The translations under genes were made by a program, and so were the position numbers. From Symbiodinium natans (lineage: Eukaryota > Sar > Dinophyceae > Suessiales > Symbiodiniaceae), in contig CAJNDS010000062.1 of NCBI GenBank assembly GCA_905221605.1, positions 177,886-241,885 on the forward strand: a stretch of 64,000 nt of DNA, given 5' to 3'. The number at the start of each line of letters is the position of its first letter. Position 1 is the stretch's first letter. Shown one piece after another: positions 22,305 to 33,453 of the stretch. The notes under the pieces were generated by a model. It saw only the letters and a list, made by a program, of their open reading frames with translations. It was not told where the DNA came from and did not search any database.

Positions 22305-23702
22305 GAGGTCTTCTACAAGTCCACTCCGCAGCTTTGCCGATACTTCCAAGCAGGCGAAGGGGAGTGCTTGCGGGGAGAATCTTGGCGAAGGTAATGGGTA
22401 ATGAAAGCCACGGCAGGCAGTTGGATAACTGTGCCGACCCTAAACCCTAAACCCTAAGCCCTAAGCCCTAAGCCCTAAGCCCTAAACCCTGCCTGAAACT
22501 CAAGCGCACAGCTAAGGACAGCTGTCCTTTTGCACATGAGGAGCAAGACGAACAAATTCTTTTGGAGGCGGGCGGTGCAGAACACATTGCTTGCATTATC
22601 TCGGGGAAAGGGTGGCTACGAAGGGATTAAGACTCGTACCGTATTCCCTTAGGGATCGGCAAAAAGAGACCCCAAAACCCAAGGGTACAACCTTGAGAGT
22701 CCAAGGTACAACCCCTAGAGGCTACGTGAGCCTCTGCCGCTGCACTTGCCCCAATAGGATGCAGGGGCCGTCGGGCCACATTGACTAAGTAACCTGCTGA
22801 ATGCCGTGCGAAGGAGCAGTACAACTTGAAAGCAGCCAGACAGCTGCTGATGAGGGTCTATGCGATGCTTGGATGAAATAGGGCAAATACCACTTCCAGA
22901 CCTGAACATGGAGCCAAGTCCACATGACACATTGGAATGGGGTTGGGGACTCACGTTGCGAGGAAATGCCTTGGCCCAGCGTGGACGACCTCGATCAGCG
23001 CTGAAGGTGTCACATGTCACTATATGTCAGTTACAAGCTTTGTTTGAGAGCCGCTTCATTGTGTGAAATGCTGTGAGGTTTAGACGGCCCGTGCAGTGCA
23101 GCTGAGGAGATTGAAAGTGAGACCGAAGGCCAGGAGGCTCTTGGGGAGTCTTCGCCTTCGAGACCATCAGCCAACACAAGCTGGAAATTCCACTCAGATG
23201 CGAGTGGCCTGCAAACACTCACCTCATCTTTAATCTCTTCGGCCGTGGAGCTGAATGGGCAGCTGATGGAGAAAGCCGGATGCTCTACAGGTGGGGTCCA
23301 GATGCGTGAAATGACCCTCCGCTACACTGCTACATTACAACAATATTGGGTTCTTCGCGCGGCTCGTGACCCCTGCGTCGGTGCATTTGCTGTCACGTTC
23401 CTGTCTACCCCGGCATGCGATCCAGTTTCGCCTCGCATATGCATGAGCATGCCGATCTTTCCGCTGTGCCACGAAGTTGGCGGGTCTCAAATCGGTACTG
23501 TCTGGTAGCTTGTGGGCATCATACTCCGGGAAGTACGAACATACGCAGATCCAGGTTTGATGTTGTTCATGGGTTCAAGAGCCTGGACTCAAGCAATCAA
23601 CCCGAGAAATCGCTCGTGATTTCACCGTCATCGTCAGCATATGTCAGGCCCCTCTGCGAAGGCCAAGCCTACAGACCTTTGGATTCGCACTGGGCACGTT
23701 GA
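22305..23702 (+). CDS. Unidentified multi-exon gene with CCCH-like fragment
   Basis: Exon 22305-22390 follows GTCCTGCAG and reads EVFYKSTPQLCRYFQAGEGE then CLRGESWRR, with a GTAATG donor. LCRYFQxGxxxCLRG matches the first half of CCCH zinc fingers (RNA-binding), but the third Cys and the His are not visible. Further exon-like pieces: 22814-22870 (EQYNLKAARQLLMRVYAML); 22902-23006 (DLNMEPSPHDTLEWGWGLTL), ending AAG before GTGTCA; 23078-23494 (EEIESETEGQEALGESSPS, MREMTLRYTATLQQYWVLRA), before GTACTG; and the last, 23555-23702, after ATCCAG (DVVHGFKSLDSSNQPEKS) with a TGA stop. A telomere-like tract lies inside the first large intron. The function is probably RNA-related if the finger is real. 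Confidence 0.5.
22438..22490 (+). repeat. Interstitial telomere-like repeat (CCCTAAA/CCCTAAG)
   Basis: Eight heptamers: three CCCTAAA, then four CCCTAAG, then CCCTAAA. It lies within an intron-like interval of the flanking gene model. Confidence 0.85.
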
Positions 23703-24060
23703 ATAATCGGTGAGCTGCAGTAATCCGAGGTCCAGGAAGTGGGGAAGCCATTGTATAATATTGTATTCTTACGCTTACGTCTTCTTGTCACATTGTGCTT
23801 TGTGCAAGTTTTGAGCGTAGCTGTTTGTGATGCTGCGTACGACTTCGCTTGCGGCATTGGAATGAGAGTTCGGTTTTCAGATGAGACGCGTTCGTGAACA
23901 TGTCATTCGAGGCACGCGAGGCCAGCAAGGTTGGCGGCCCTCATGAAGAGGCCAGATTTGTGGGTTGCCCTGCCCTGCTACCGACAGAGACTTGCTGTTA
24001 CTTTCGCTTGCTGGGTTCAACCGCAGCCTACATACATGTACTACGTCGTTACTACGTGCA

Positions 24061-24290
24061 GAAGACACATTCATAAATATGTATAGATATACTTGTACAA
24101 TATATACACCTGTAAATAAATAAATAAATATATATATATATATGTATATAATATTACAAGACAAAATTCGTGAAAACACGTCAGATATAACATAAGTATA
24201 AATATAAATTTAAATATAAATACAAATATAAATATAAATATAAATATAAATATAAATATAACATATATATATATAGCATTTTACATACAG
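24061..24290. repeat. AT-rich microsatellite cluster
   Basis: It contains (AAAT)n, (AT)n and a run of about eleven ATAAAT hexamers (roughly 24185-24260). It is the most AT-rich place in the first 62 kb. Confidence 0.85.
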
Positions 24291-24400
24291 TGTTTTACAT
24301 ATACTATGCAATGATAACATGATACGTAGTACAAAATGTCATATAATACCCTACAACCACAGAAAGTTACCCATCTGTACATATACCATGCTATTCTCAG

Positions 24401-27010
24401 CTTTGCCTCACAAGGCTGTGCGGCAGTGGAATCCGCTGGGATTGGGCAGAAAAGCTGAGGCCGCCACGGGATGCCCTAAGTGGTTTGAACTCGGTAGGAC
24501 CTATTGAGACATATTCGGATATGTATAAGCGATTTACCTATCTTACTATTTTTGCCTTATTGGGTTTGAGAGCACCTGACTTGCTCAGCTTTTTTAGAGG
24601 ATTCTAGGGGCCAGCCTGGTTTGTGCCGGTTTGTGTCATTCCGCAGACGCGCGGAATGCTCCATCCTACTTGCTGTTTCGTTTCTGTGCAGGAGCCGAGG
24701 GAAGACTCTGCAGCTGCTCAGCCAATTCGAATGTGATTCACTACAGTTTCGAGCTGCATTCTGCCGCGTGAGTTTGATCTCCCCATCCGAGACTATGTTT
24801 CCCTCCATAGTGCTTTAGCTGTTTCAAGTCTGAGTGATTCAAGAGATAGGCGTTGAAGTTTGCGAAAGATGCGAGCCGAGGAGCCGACAAAGACTGCTTT
24901 ACCTCAGCGTCGTGCTGACAACGGATCCACCTCTCAGCCGAGAGGGGAGAAGCAAAAGCAGAGGAGCCGTGGAGCGGAGCAGGCGAAGCGAAGCTTCAAG
25001 GGCGAACAGAGCGAGGCTTTGCAAGCCACCGCCCACTCAGCCCACACCCCGCTGAGCTCGAATTCTGCTCCTTTCCGACCTTCCGAGCCTCGCGTGCTGT
25101 TGAAGCAACGTGCAGATTCCCACCAAGACCGGGTCGAGCCCCTGACTCACGGCGCAAGCCGACCGAATTTGATCACACATGTAAATATATAAATAAATAA
25201 ATATACATATATATGTATATGTATATGTATATGTATATATACATATGTTCATGTATGTAAAACGCAGACGGGTTGCAGGACATATGTCCGGAGTCTTGAG
25301 TGCATGGTACAGATTGGAACGGTGCTCACATCTACTTAGGGGATGGCTTGATTTAAGCCTTTCGCAGTGCCTGCTTCAGACAGAATCCTCAGTGGCGTCT
25401 CTGAGGCACCCCGGGAGCAAACTGCCAACCCCAGTCCGAATGCCGATGGCACCGCGGACGTGGCAAGATGTTCTCAGGCGCTGTAGAGTCTGTAGGTCGC
25501 AGCCGCGACATGAGTTGGTCGATGCTTGGCTGGTGTTTGTGGGTTTCCCGAATCAAACTTGTGCGCAGTCTTGCGTGCAGGGTGCGCCGGAGTCTGGCCG
25601 TACTTCAGCCGCCTTCCTTGACGATGTCCAGGCGCATGGGCGCCTTTGTGGTGCTTTCCCTGCAGAGAATCCATGAAAAAATAGTCTGTAGTCTGTAGTC
25701 CTTTTAACTAGCGCTGGACCTGTTCTTGTGAGAACCTGTCTCGGAGCAAGCCTCCCGCGAAGGCCGGCATTGCTCCAACAACGGATCAAGGATCGGACGC
25801 AGATGATGCAGCTATTGCAGAGGCTGTCTCCTTCTCTGTTGCGACCTCGCTCGACATCGGGATTTTCGACAAGCCTTCGATACCACCCGCCGCTCCTTCA
25901 CTCAGCATACCACCTCCACCTCCCTCTCCCCCTCCGCCACCCAGTACAGTCCACACAGAACAGCGTGGAACACACAACCTCACACAAGTCGGCCAGATGC
26001 AGCCCAACCCAATGCAAATACCCCCACCTCCTGCAGCCCCTCCGCCGCAACCAACAACTTCCAACTCGAGCTCCAGTCGGTTTGGCCAAGTCAAGACCGA
26101 GCTTGGCGAGCCCCCACCATCCCTGCACATGCAACAGTCAGCTTCCGTACCACCAGCTCTTCGTCCACCAGGTAGGAGGCCGGGCCCATTGGGCCCTCCT
26201 GGCCCATTGGGCCTACCTGCACCATTGGGCCCACCAGGCCCCCTGGGCCAAACTGGCCCACTCGGCCCACCTGGCCCAGCGCGGGCACCGGGCACGCCTC
26301 CGCCCCTCTTCGGCGCGTTGGGTCCGCCAGTTCAACCCAACGGCTCTGTCCCAGCCCACGTTCCAGGGCATGTTTTGGGGCCGTTGGGGCCTTTTGGCCC
26401 GCTGGCCCCACTGGGGCCTGGCCCAGACACTGAGCCTCAAAGTGCTGCAGCACAGCTGTTTGCACTTCCAGCTCTTTTCCCGGACCACGCACATATCATG
26501 GGTGCGCCAGTTGCTCCTCCGGGACCAGATGAGAGACTCCAGGAACCAGCTTTCTTCGAAGCTTCGGAGGCATCATCCTCAGCACCATCCGCATCGCGGC
26601 AGAGACTGCAAGCTGATGAAGCTCGGCACGCCCTGGAACATGCATGAGTTTACATGCTGCTGTGCGGCTCAGCTTTCTTGCAACCTCCTCGAACAAGCCA
26701 TGGAAATCAGCTGAGGACGACAGTGTTTTGGAGACTGTAGGCTGCTGGCCTGAGATGCCGGGAACTTACTTACCATCGGACGTGTCAGACATGTACAAGT
26801 ACATCTTCTTACAGGCGTTGGGGCCCACCTGTCTGTCTTGCGAAGGCCTGCGCAGGGCCAGCAGAACGTGGATGGTCAAGCGACAGCATCATCAGGCGAG
26901 AGTTGCCGTGAATATAAGCTATGGTGTTAATTGCATAGCTGCACTGACCACGCCCTCTTATGCATAGAGTTGCAGCATTGTGGAGCACGGTCTGATGAGC
27001 TGTTCGAATC
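24401..27010 (+). CDS. Proline-rich protein, multi-exon gene model
   Basis: Exons with good splice words: 24401-24493 (AG before; LPHKAVRQWNPLGLGRKA; GTAGGA donor), 24692-24767 (TTTCTGTGCAG before; SRGKTLQLLSQFECDSLQ; GTGAGT donor), and 25380-25676 (after GCTTCAG; RTWQDVLRRCRVCRSQPRHE, FVGFPNQTCAQSCVQGAP). A large exon at about 25713-26647 starts RSKPPAKAGIAPTTDQGSDA, passes a PPPPPSPPPPP block and many GPLGPPG units, and ends QRLQADEARHALEHA and TGA. Likely downstream exons are 26690-26870 (EDDSVLETVGCWPEMPG) and 26970-27060 (RSDELFESGESKAEW). Pro-rich, low-complexity chains of this kind are usually disordered scaffolds or regulatory regions; no catalytic domain is visible. The large exon is well supported; its connection to the small ones is inferred. 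Confidence 0.5.
25170..25258. repeat. TA/TAAA/GTATAT microsatellite
   Basis: ATAAATAAATAAAT followed by repeated ATATGTATATGTAT. It lies between two exons of the proline-rich model. Confidence 0.8.
26176..26436 (+). repeat. Collagen-like GPLGPPG coding repeat
   Basis: A degenerate 9-18 base unit around GGCCCATTGGGCC (itself palindromic) encodes Gly-Pro-Leu-Gly-Pro-Pro runs. The variation is mostly in third positions, which supports coding. Confidence 0.75.
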
Positions 27011-27308
27011 AGGCGAGTCGAAGGCTGAATGGCCGGCGCTTCCTTCGAACAGATCCTTGCCGGAAAGTTTGTTTCTCTCTCTTTTTTGACAAGCATGATA
27101 CAGTAGACATTGGTACTCGTAGATTGGCTGAGTATGGATAAGCCAGGGGGAGTGGACTGGTTTGATAACCTGGGATAGGCTGTGATTACTGAGGCATCGC
27201 CCGCAAGGCCGGTACAGACAGCTTTCTCCCGGTCACTTTTGCCGCTGTTGCCTGTGTGCCGTAGTGTGAGCTGCTCGGGGGATCGGGGGGTTTGCAAGTC
27301 ACACGACT

Positions 27309-29242
27309 ATGCAGGCCCCGAGGAAGTCATCCGATGCTGACCCCGTTCCAGCACCAGTGCCGTGCCCTGCCTGCAAAGAAACCGCGGCACTTGGTGTCCT
27401 CGCTTTTCCAGTCATGTCCAAGGAGTCCAACCTACTTGCTTGTGGTGTTCCTTTGGAGTTGAGAGTAGATGACAGGTGCAAGCCAGTCCTGGAGAGCGTG
27501 GAGACATCCCGTGCACTTGCGACAGAGACTCTTCAGAAGGAGTCTGCTTTCAGCATGCACCAGCCGAAACAGTCAACTTCTCCGCTCAGAATACCAGCCG
27601 ACCGGTGTTAGCTGCAGGCATCCACAGATGCTTCTGCAGTGTGCAATGTCGCTCGTTGGGATGTGACTGTGGCAGGACATCACTAGTCTCTTGGTGAAGA
27701 ATCTGCCAAGCACAGTACTCCAACGAGATGTTCTTCAAGCGCTACGCGAAGACGGTTTCGATGGCAAGTTTGCACCTGGAACAAATTTGTCCAGTCATTT
27801 TCGTGATTTCGTCACACTGTGCACTAGGTCACTAGGGGGTCGCGCATAGTCGATGTCGTCTCTGCTGTGTCAGTGTCGCTGCATTTGTCTTCTGACCTCA
27901 GAGGGATCAACCGCAACCGACAAAAACAGCAAAAGCTGGCATTTCTTCCCTCAGTAGATTGTGACTCCCTCATGTAGTTTGTGTTATATATGCGCTTTGG
28001 CCGAACTGCCACAGGATTGTGAAATCGTTGAGCCCTCTGAGCCTGGGACACTGTCAAACATCCTCAAGCCCTTCGATCAACCATTTTCGATCTGTCTCTG
28101 AGGACTACTGCAGCTTGCCTGCTGACTGGAAGACGGGTGCCGGCCGCGGGCAGGCCCGGAAATCTGAGATCTCTTGATGTGTGATGGCTTTTTGCTGTCT
28201 CTCTAACTGTTTGCTCGAGGCTTGGCTGAATTTCCGCTCAGCGACAGCCGCAGCCGAGCTGAAGCAGGCATGGCATGGCAGCCGGCGGTTTGCCTTCAAG
28301 GGCCAAGACCAGAGCCTGCAGGCGCCATGGATGCTGAAGTTGAAGATGCTGCTTCAGGATACTAGATCAAGATTCCCCCCCCCCCCCCGAAAAAAAAATC
28401 ACACGCCCGCAAGGCACGTGCTGAACCTGCGTCAGGGCACTCATTACTGCCAACATGAAGATAATGATTGTATGGTGTAGGATGATCATGACGATAATCA
28501 TTCTGATGCTCCTAGTGAAGCATAGTAGCGCTAGTGCTTGTAGCACTGCTGCTGGCAAGTGGTTGACAAGATGCGAAAAGTGTGGCAGGCGCAGAGAGTT
28601 GAAACGCTTTCGCAGCGTCATGCGGGCCTTATGGTCTGACTACAAATTGAGACAACTTTTGCGTTATTTGTTTTGGAGTCCCTCCAGATGCAATCGGTTC
28701 ACAATAATGTGGCGCCCTGGGGTGGCTTTTTCCTGACACGTGCCTGGTAGCCGGCACTGTTCTCCGATGGCATGTGGAAGGTGCCGGCTCCCCCAAACAA
28801 ACAAGACGGAAAACTGCGTCCCGACTTGTGAAACAATATGATACCTCCAGGTGCGGTGAAAATGTTTGTATCTTCTCAATCACGTGCGTATCGCTCGTCG
28901 GGTGATTTTGACGGAGGCCGCGTGCCTAAATTGCATCATCATTATCGGGCTCGGAGGGCTGCCACGGCAATTGAGACTGCCAAAAATGGCTCCAAGAAGT
29001 GCATGTCTGATCTTGATGTGCGACAGAGACTTCCCTTGATGTCGACAGCAACAATCAGAAGCTATCGTTGGCCTCGCCAAAAACTTGGAGAGAGTTTCTT
29101 TGCAGGTCGTTCCTTCTCACCAACAGGGCCTGCAAGCCAATCTTCGCCGCTGCACGCAGCCAAGTCACCCGCAGGCCATCACAGATCAGGTGTTAGCAAG
29201 CAGCTTTCGCAAATATGTACAGAATGTGTGCTACAAGTCCCG
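27309..29242 (+). CDS. Mei2-like RNA-recognition-motif protein
   Basis: Predicted RNA-binding protein. The RRM is assembled from four phase-0 exons. 27676-27771 (after GTGGCAG) reads TSLLVKNLPSTVLQRDVL and ALREDGFDGKF; LLVKNL is RNP2. 28103-28153 (after CTCTGAG) reads DYCSLPADWKTGAGRGQ. 28220-28321 reads AWLNFRSATAAAELKQAW, then HGSRRFAFKGQDQSLQ; GRGQAWLNF is RNP1. 29106-29242 (after TTCTTTGCAG) reads VVPSHQQGLQANL. The order, the D(Y)xxLPxD segment after RNP2 and the xxQGLxANL tail match the RRM of Mei2-type proteins, a class expanded in dinoflagellates. The three introns between these exons appear to start with GC (27772, 28154, 28322). A likely upstream exon, 27309-27604, reads PVPAPVPCPACKETAAL. 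The 3' end is not resolved. Confidence 0.7.
28375..28388 (+). repeat. Poly-C run of 14 followed by A-run
   Basis: C14 then GAAAAAAAA, inside the last resolved intron of the RRM gene. Confidence 0.9.
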
Positions 29243-29249
29243 GTAGCAC

Positions 29250-30030
29250 AGATGAAAGCTCGCCAGGCAAAAGTGCTGGCCGAACCGCCGTTCGTAGCCC
29301 CGGCAACGGCAAAAGCCAATCGAGGAGATCTCAGAGCACTTTGTTGGCAAATGACAAAACTCCCCCGTCTGCTCGCAGGAGCCAGTGCTACCGGGGCGCC
29401 ACCGCCGGGACCATCCACTGTGACCGCACAGCGGTCAAGGCCCACAACACCTGGCGCCGCACAAGGCACAAGCTGCTTGCTGGATGTTCTTCACACAGCA
29501 AAGGCATGGGTGCCAAGCCGTGCCAGGTTTGCCTGATCCACCCTGTCGGTTTAGCATGTCGCTTTAGCATGATCGATAACGTGGTGCAGGCCTTTGCCTG
29601 TCCAGCGCTGTGGGCGAGCGCTCGAAGGCAACCTCTCGTGTGCTCCTATCAAAACATCTTATCAAGTCGTAGTTACGTCGCAGTGCGCAGTCAGAAGCTG
29701 CCTCCTATTTTCAAAAGTTCGCCAGCTCAAGCGATCCAGGCTGCAAGGGAGAAGCCGCCCGACAAAGGGACAAGCGTGGCTTTGACGCAGAGAGATTGCC
29801 TGATTGAGTCCAGAACAGGAACGTGCCGCAGAATGGTTTGCCCAGGCAGATCAAGAATCATCAGCATGAGAGACCGTGCACACAAACTGTCAATGTCGTT
29901 CGATCTCAATGACCTTGTCACTAGTCGTTTAAACACCTGCTTCTTTCAGGAACAATGCGCCGAAACAAGCCTGAAGCAAAGCCAGGCCGTTGCGCCTGCG
30001 GCGTATTTCCTTCACATCCGTGTAGATTGA
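29250..30030 (+). CDS. Long open frame, possible 3' exon of the RRM gene
   Basis: One + frame is open to 30030 (SPGKSAGRTAVRSPGNGKSQ, DKTPPSARRSQCYRGAT), and a second is open to 29536 (RQAKVLAEPPFVAPATAKAN). Both have the Ser/Arg/Ala/Pro-rich look of disordered tails. I cannot tell which, if either, is translated. An open length over 250 codons is unusual for this DNA. Confidence 0.3.
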
Positions 30031-30078
30031 TTGCTTGAATTGCGTGCTTGACTCTTGGCTGGCTGATTGACGTTCCAG

Positions 30079-30609
30079 GCCTCCGAGACCGCAACGCTGC
30101 GGAGCTCGAAGGCAGGATCTCAAGGACGAGAGTCCTGTCAGTGCGAAGAGTGGACAGGAGTAGGCCAGGACGAGGGGCAAGTAGACGAAGCTTCAACCAA
30201 CGAGACGCCGGACGAAGGCCAGGAGGATGAAGGCCAAGAGGATGAAGGCCAAGAGGATGAAGGCCAAGAGGATGAAGGCCAAGAGGATGAAGGCCAAGAG
30301 GAGGAAGACCAAGAGGAGGAAGGCCAAGAGGATGACGGGGAAGAGGACGAGGCCCAGGATGAAGGAGAGGAGGATGAAGGCCAAGAAGATGAAGGTCGTG
30401 CAGGACAAGATGGGGTCCGAAGGCCATTCCACTCAGACGCGAACAAGTTTACTAAGGCTGCGGCCGATACAGGATCAAACCACCTTCCGGCACCCTCTGC
30501 AAAGTCTTGTCGTTCGCACAGACGATCTCCAAAGCGACGGAAGCTTTGCAGAGTATGGCATCGCTATGTGCTCGTCTGTGCTTGTAGTTGCCAACACGTG
30601 ACGTGGTGA
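30079..30609 (+). CDS. Acidic DEGQE repeat protein exon
   Basis: After GACGTTCCAG the frame reads ASETATLRSSKAGSQGRESC, then TGVGQDEGQVDEASTNETP. About thirteen Asp/Glu/Gly/Gln units follow, then a basic tail SHRRSPKRRKLCRVW. A disordered acidic linker followed by a basic, possibly nuclear-localising, tail is plausible. The alternative forward frame is Lys/Arg-rich and the reverse strand Ser/Pro/Trp-rich; all stay open because of the repeat. No family assigned. Confidence 0.4.
   Translation, partial: ASETATLRSSKAGSQGRESCQCEEWTGVGQDEGQVDEASTNETPDEGQEDEGQEDEGQEDEGQEDEGQEDEGQEEEDQEEEGQEDDGEEDEAQDEGEEDEGQEDEGRAGQDGVRRPFHSDANKFTKAAADTGSNHLPAPSAKSCRSHRRSPKRRKLCRVWHRYVLVCACSCQHVTW
30216..30405 (+). 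repeat. 15-bp coding minisatellite GAGGATGAAGGCCAA
   Basis: Five near-perfect copies (30222-30300) pass into diverged copies up to about 30400. The period is a multiple of three, so the frame is kept. Confidence 0.85.
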
Positions 30610-32290
30610 GTAGGAGAGCTTGTCAGCAGCGCTTACGCATGAGCAAAGCGGAGAACACGTGCTGGAGCCACGAAGAACATACCGTGCATACCTGTGCACG
30701 ACGACGACAAGGTGTCGTCCATCTACCTCACATGTTTGTGAGGTAAGAGTTTCCCGAGCGAAGTCTGCCTAGTAATAGTTGCCGCCGGATGTAAGTATGG
30801 GGCTGTGGGGAGTGCATGTGCGTCCATTGCATGCACATGAAGTGGTACTCCCAACTGCTAAAGTCGTTGCGTTTCTTACATGTGACCAGCAGACATTGCG
30901 GGAAAGTGTTTCGGGGGGTCGTTGCGTTTGGGGTGTCTACATGGGGATTTACATGAGAAGTCCGTGCTAGTTTGCTATAAACAAGAGCGGGAAAGGATTA
31001 TAAGAAAGTCGTGCCTATTCGTAAATCGCAAGAGAACGCGCGCAGCCATGTAAAACCTTGAATTATATCACAAGTGGCTCAACATGACTCAGCTATCCCG
31101 ACAAAGACGGGAGAACAAGCTGGGTCAAGCAGATTCCTAGAATCTGGTGCACGCAGATGAACCACAGTTATCATGACTGAATAACAGAAAGCACAGGACG
31201 CCTTCAAAGTACACTCGCAGGTATCGTCCTTACACAGAAAGTCAATTGTGACAGGTATCGTCCCGACCAGTGAACATTTTCCGGAAACAATGTTATACTA
31301 TGGTCAGATGCCTTCAAACTACGCTCGCAGATATCGTCCATATACAAAAAGTCAATTGCGAGAGGTATCGTCCCGACCAGAGAAAAGATCCGAAAGCAAT
31401 GTAGAAAAAACTGAAATGCACTGAAAGTACGTGCTGTTCCTTGGGGATCGAGCGCCAAATGCCTCTCTGAATGATCTGCTTCATGGCTTGTTGGGGACCG
31501 CTGTTCCTTGCAGCAAAAGGTGATTGCAAGGACCCTGCCGCGACCCCCTCGTTGCGCCGTGTTCATTAGGGATCTCTACAAAAAACCATGTTTGCAAGGA
31601 CTTCCGCGTTTGGGAGTATGTAATGTTCGAGCTGCTAGCTTGAATCTCGTATAAGGCGCTTAAGCTCTGTGTGTGTGGGCGAGTAAATCTCAGGCCGTTC
31701 TGTTGGCAGGTTTCGTTTTTCTAAGTTCAGCCGTAGCAAATAGGAAGCCATTCCAAGCATTCCCGACAATTTGCTCTTTGCCGCCCCTGCCCTCCCCTCG
31801 CCCTGGTACCTTCAATCCACACTTGATGGTGATCTCACAAGTTAGGGGAGTTCCATGCACTCATCTGGAATGCTTCTATCGAAGCCATTTCGCAGCAGGT
31901 AGAAGCATCACCCCGTACCTGCATACCTGCACACTCACTCAAGGGTCTCACATAACTACAGCCGTCTCGGGAGGGCAGAACGTCCATCTGATCAGTAAGT
32001 TCGATAGCGATCTACACCGGAAGTAGCGAATGCAGCACGAGGGTCATTGCCGACTTAGCCGATGATCTGCGAAGGTCTGTAGAATTATTTCCGGCTGATC
32101 CGTGTTTTGCAGGTGTACGAGTGCATACAAGTGCTAGAGGCGCCATCTAATAGATGGCCCTTTGCGAGGACAAGCCATGTTTCAGCTAAACAGCGAAAAA
32201 CATGTTATTTAAATTGGCAACCGTAAAGCCGTGAAGCGACGTAAACGGATACTGGGCATGTCTAGTTTGCCGGCAGTACCTACAGATCTA
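30610..32290. other. Gene-poor interval with a tandem duplication
   Basis: It contains the 110-bp duplication described separately. A frame at 31685-31800 (SQAVLLAGFVFLSSAVANRK) looks like a secretory signal but has no ATG in place. Otherwise I see nothing. Confidence 0.35.
31199..31405. repeat. Direct tandem duplication, period 110 bp
   Basis: The block starting CCTTCAAAGTACACTCGCAG at 31201 recurs as CCTTCAAACTACGCTCGCAG at 31311. Conserved GTATCGTCC, AAAGTCAATTG and GTATCGTCCCGACCAG words fall at matching offsets. I judge identity at roughly four in five positions by eye. Confidence 0.8.
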
Positions 32291-32298
32291 ACGCAGTG

Positions 32299-32925
32299 AT
32301 GTCTCTGAGGAAAGACAGAGCGGCGAAGGGAAGCGCCGAGGATTTTGACCAAGTCTTGGCTGAGGAACGTTCTCGCTGGGCATGGGAAACTTGCAACGCC
32401 AAGGGCTCACCAGAGCACTGCTGCCTTTGCTGCTGGGCTGCAGGAAAATGGCGTGATGTGGCCTGCTGGTCACACGTCGAGTTGACTGGCAACTGCTTGT
32501 GTAATGAGAGCCAGTGGATGCCAGCGGCCGAGGCAACAAGCCCGTGCCCAACTTGAAGTATGCCACGGAGCTCGGTGTGTGCAAAGGACACTACCGACGC
32601 TTGGCAGACGGTATGGGGGTTCAAACATGGTCAACGCTGGGTGGGCATGATGCCACAAATAGATCCAGCCCAAGAACAAGTACTGGGGCCTTAGTCCTAG
32701 ATGACAAGTTTGCGAGGCATGCTGCAGGCCGAGGAGCGCGCACTGGTGCTTCAGCTTTATCAGCCTTCATCCTGCTTGTCCCTGCTTGTTGGGTTAAGGT
32801 TTTCTTCTCGGCGGAACGCCCACCCCAGGAGAACGAGAGTCCTGCAGAGTATCCTCAGTGCCAACACCCAGACAATCCGCCCCTCGAGCATCTCACAGAA
32901 TATCACAGAACATGAATATCCCTGA
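32299..32925 (+). CDS. Unidentified Cys-containing protein
   Basis: The ATG at 32299 opens MSLRKDRAAKGSAEDFDQVL, then EERSRWAWETCNAKGSPEHC and CLCCWAAGKWRDVACW. The paired Cys (EHCCLCC) suggest metal binding or disulfides. A second exon, about 32514-32575 (DASGRGNKPVPNLKYATEL), ends before GTGTGTGC. A third frame, 32701-32925, reads SLRGMLQAEERALVLQLYQP and ends at TGA. Exon joins are inferred. No family recognised. Confidence 0.45.
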
Positions 32926-33279
32926 ATTGCCCAATCCAAATGATCCCTACAACAGGGCCCATCTCATATGCTTGGTTTAAGAGTGGGGATGGTGTCTTCG
33001 GCTTTAGGGCCTTTAGGGTATCTCATTAGCTCCCAGTGGAGTCGGGCATTTCTGCGGATGTACGCCCTTGACTGCGCAACTCAGGCAAGCTTCAGCACCA
33101 GCAGACAGCAGAGTGGCTCGGCGCTATATGGCCATCGAAAGTAGCTGCATCCGGCAGGGAGTATTTTCGAAGGGTTTGCAAGCATGCAGCAGCATGCAGC
33201 ATGATCTGGTACAGCTTCGAGGCGATCCCCGTGCACCTACGAACAATCTGTTCCACTTGAGCGCGGCTTGGCGTGCTTG

Positions 33280-33453
33280 ATGCCGGAAACATCAGGGTGG
33301 ATGTCTTCCATGAGGCTGCACTGCAAACTCCTAACGGCGTCAGCTTGTCAGGCATACCTGGATGTGGCGGAAGAGTCAGCGTTGATCACCGATCTCTATC
33401 TGGGTGGTGGGATCAACCAACTCACAGCTTTGATCCGAAGCCAAGCAGCATAA
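33280..33453 (+). CDS. Possible exon
   Basis: The frame LHCKLLTASACQAYLDVAEE, then SALITDLYLGGGINQLTALI with a TAA stop, is protein-like. The opposite strand also has a plausible frame here (33092-33355), so the strand is uncertain. Confidence 0.3.
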   Translation: MPETSGWMSSMRLHCKLLTASACQAYLDVAEESALITDLYLGGGINQLTALIRSQAA

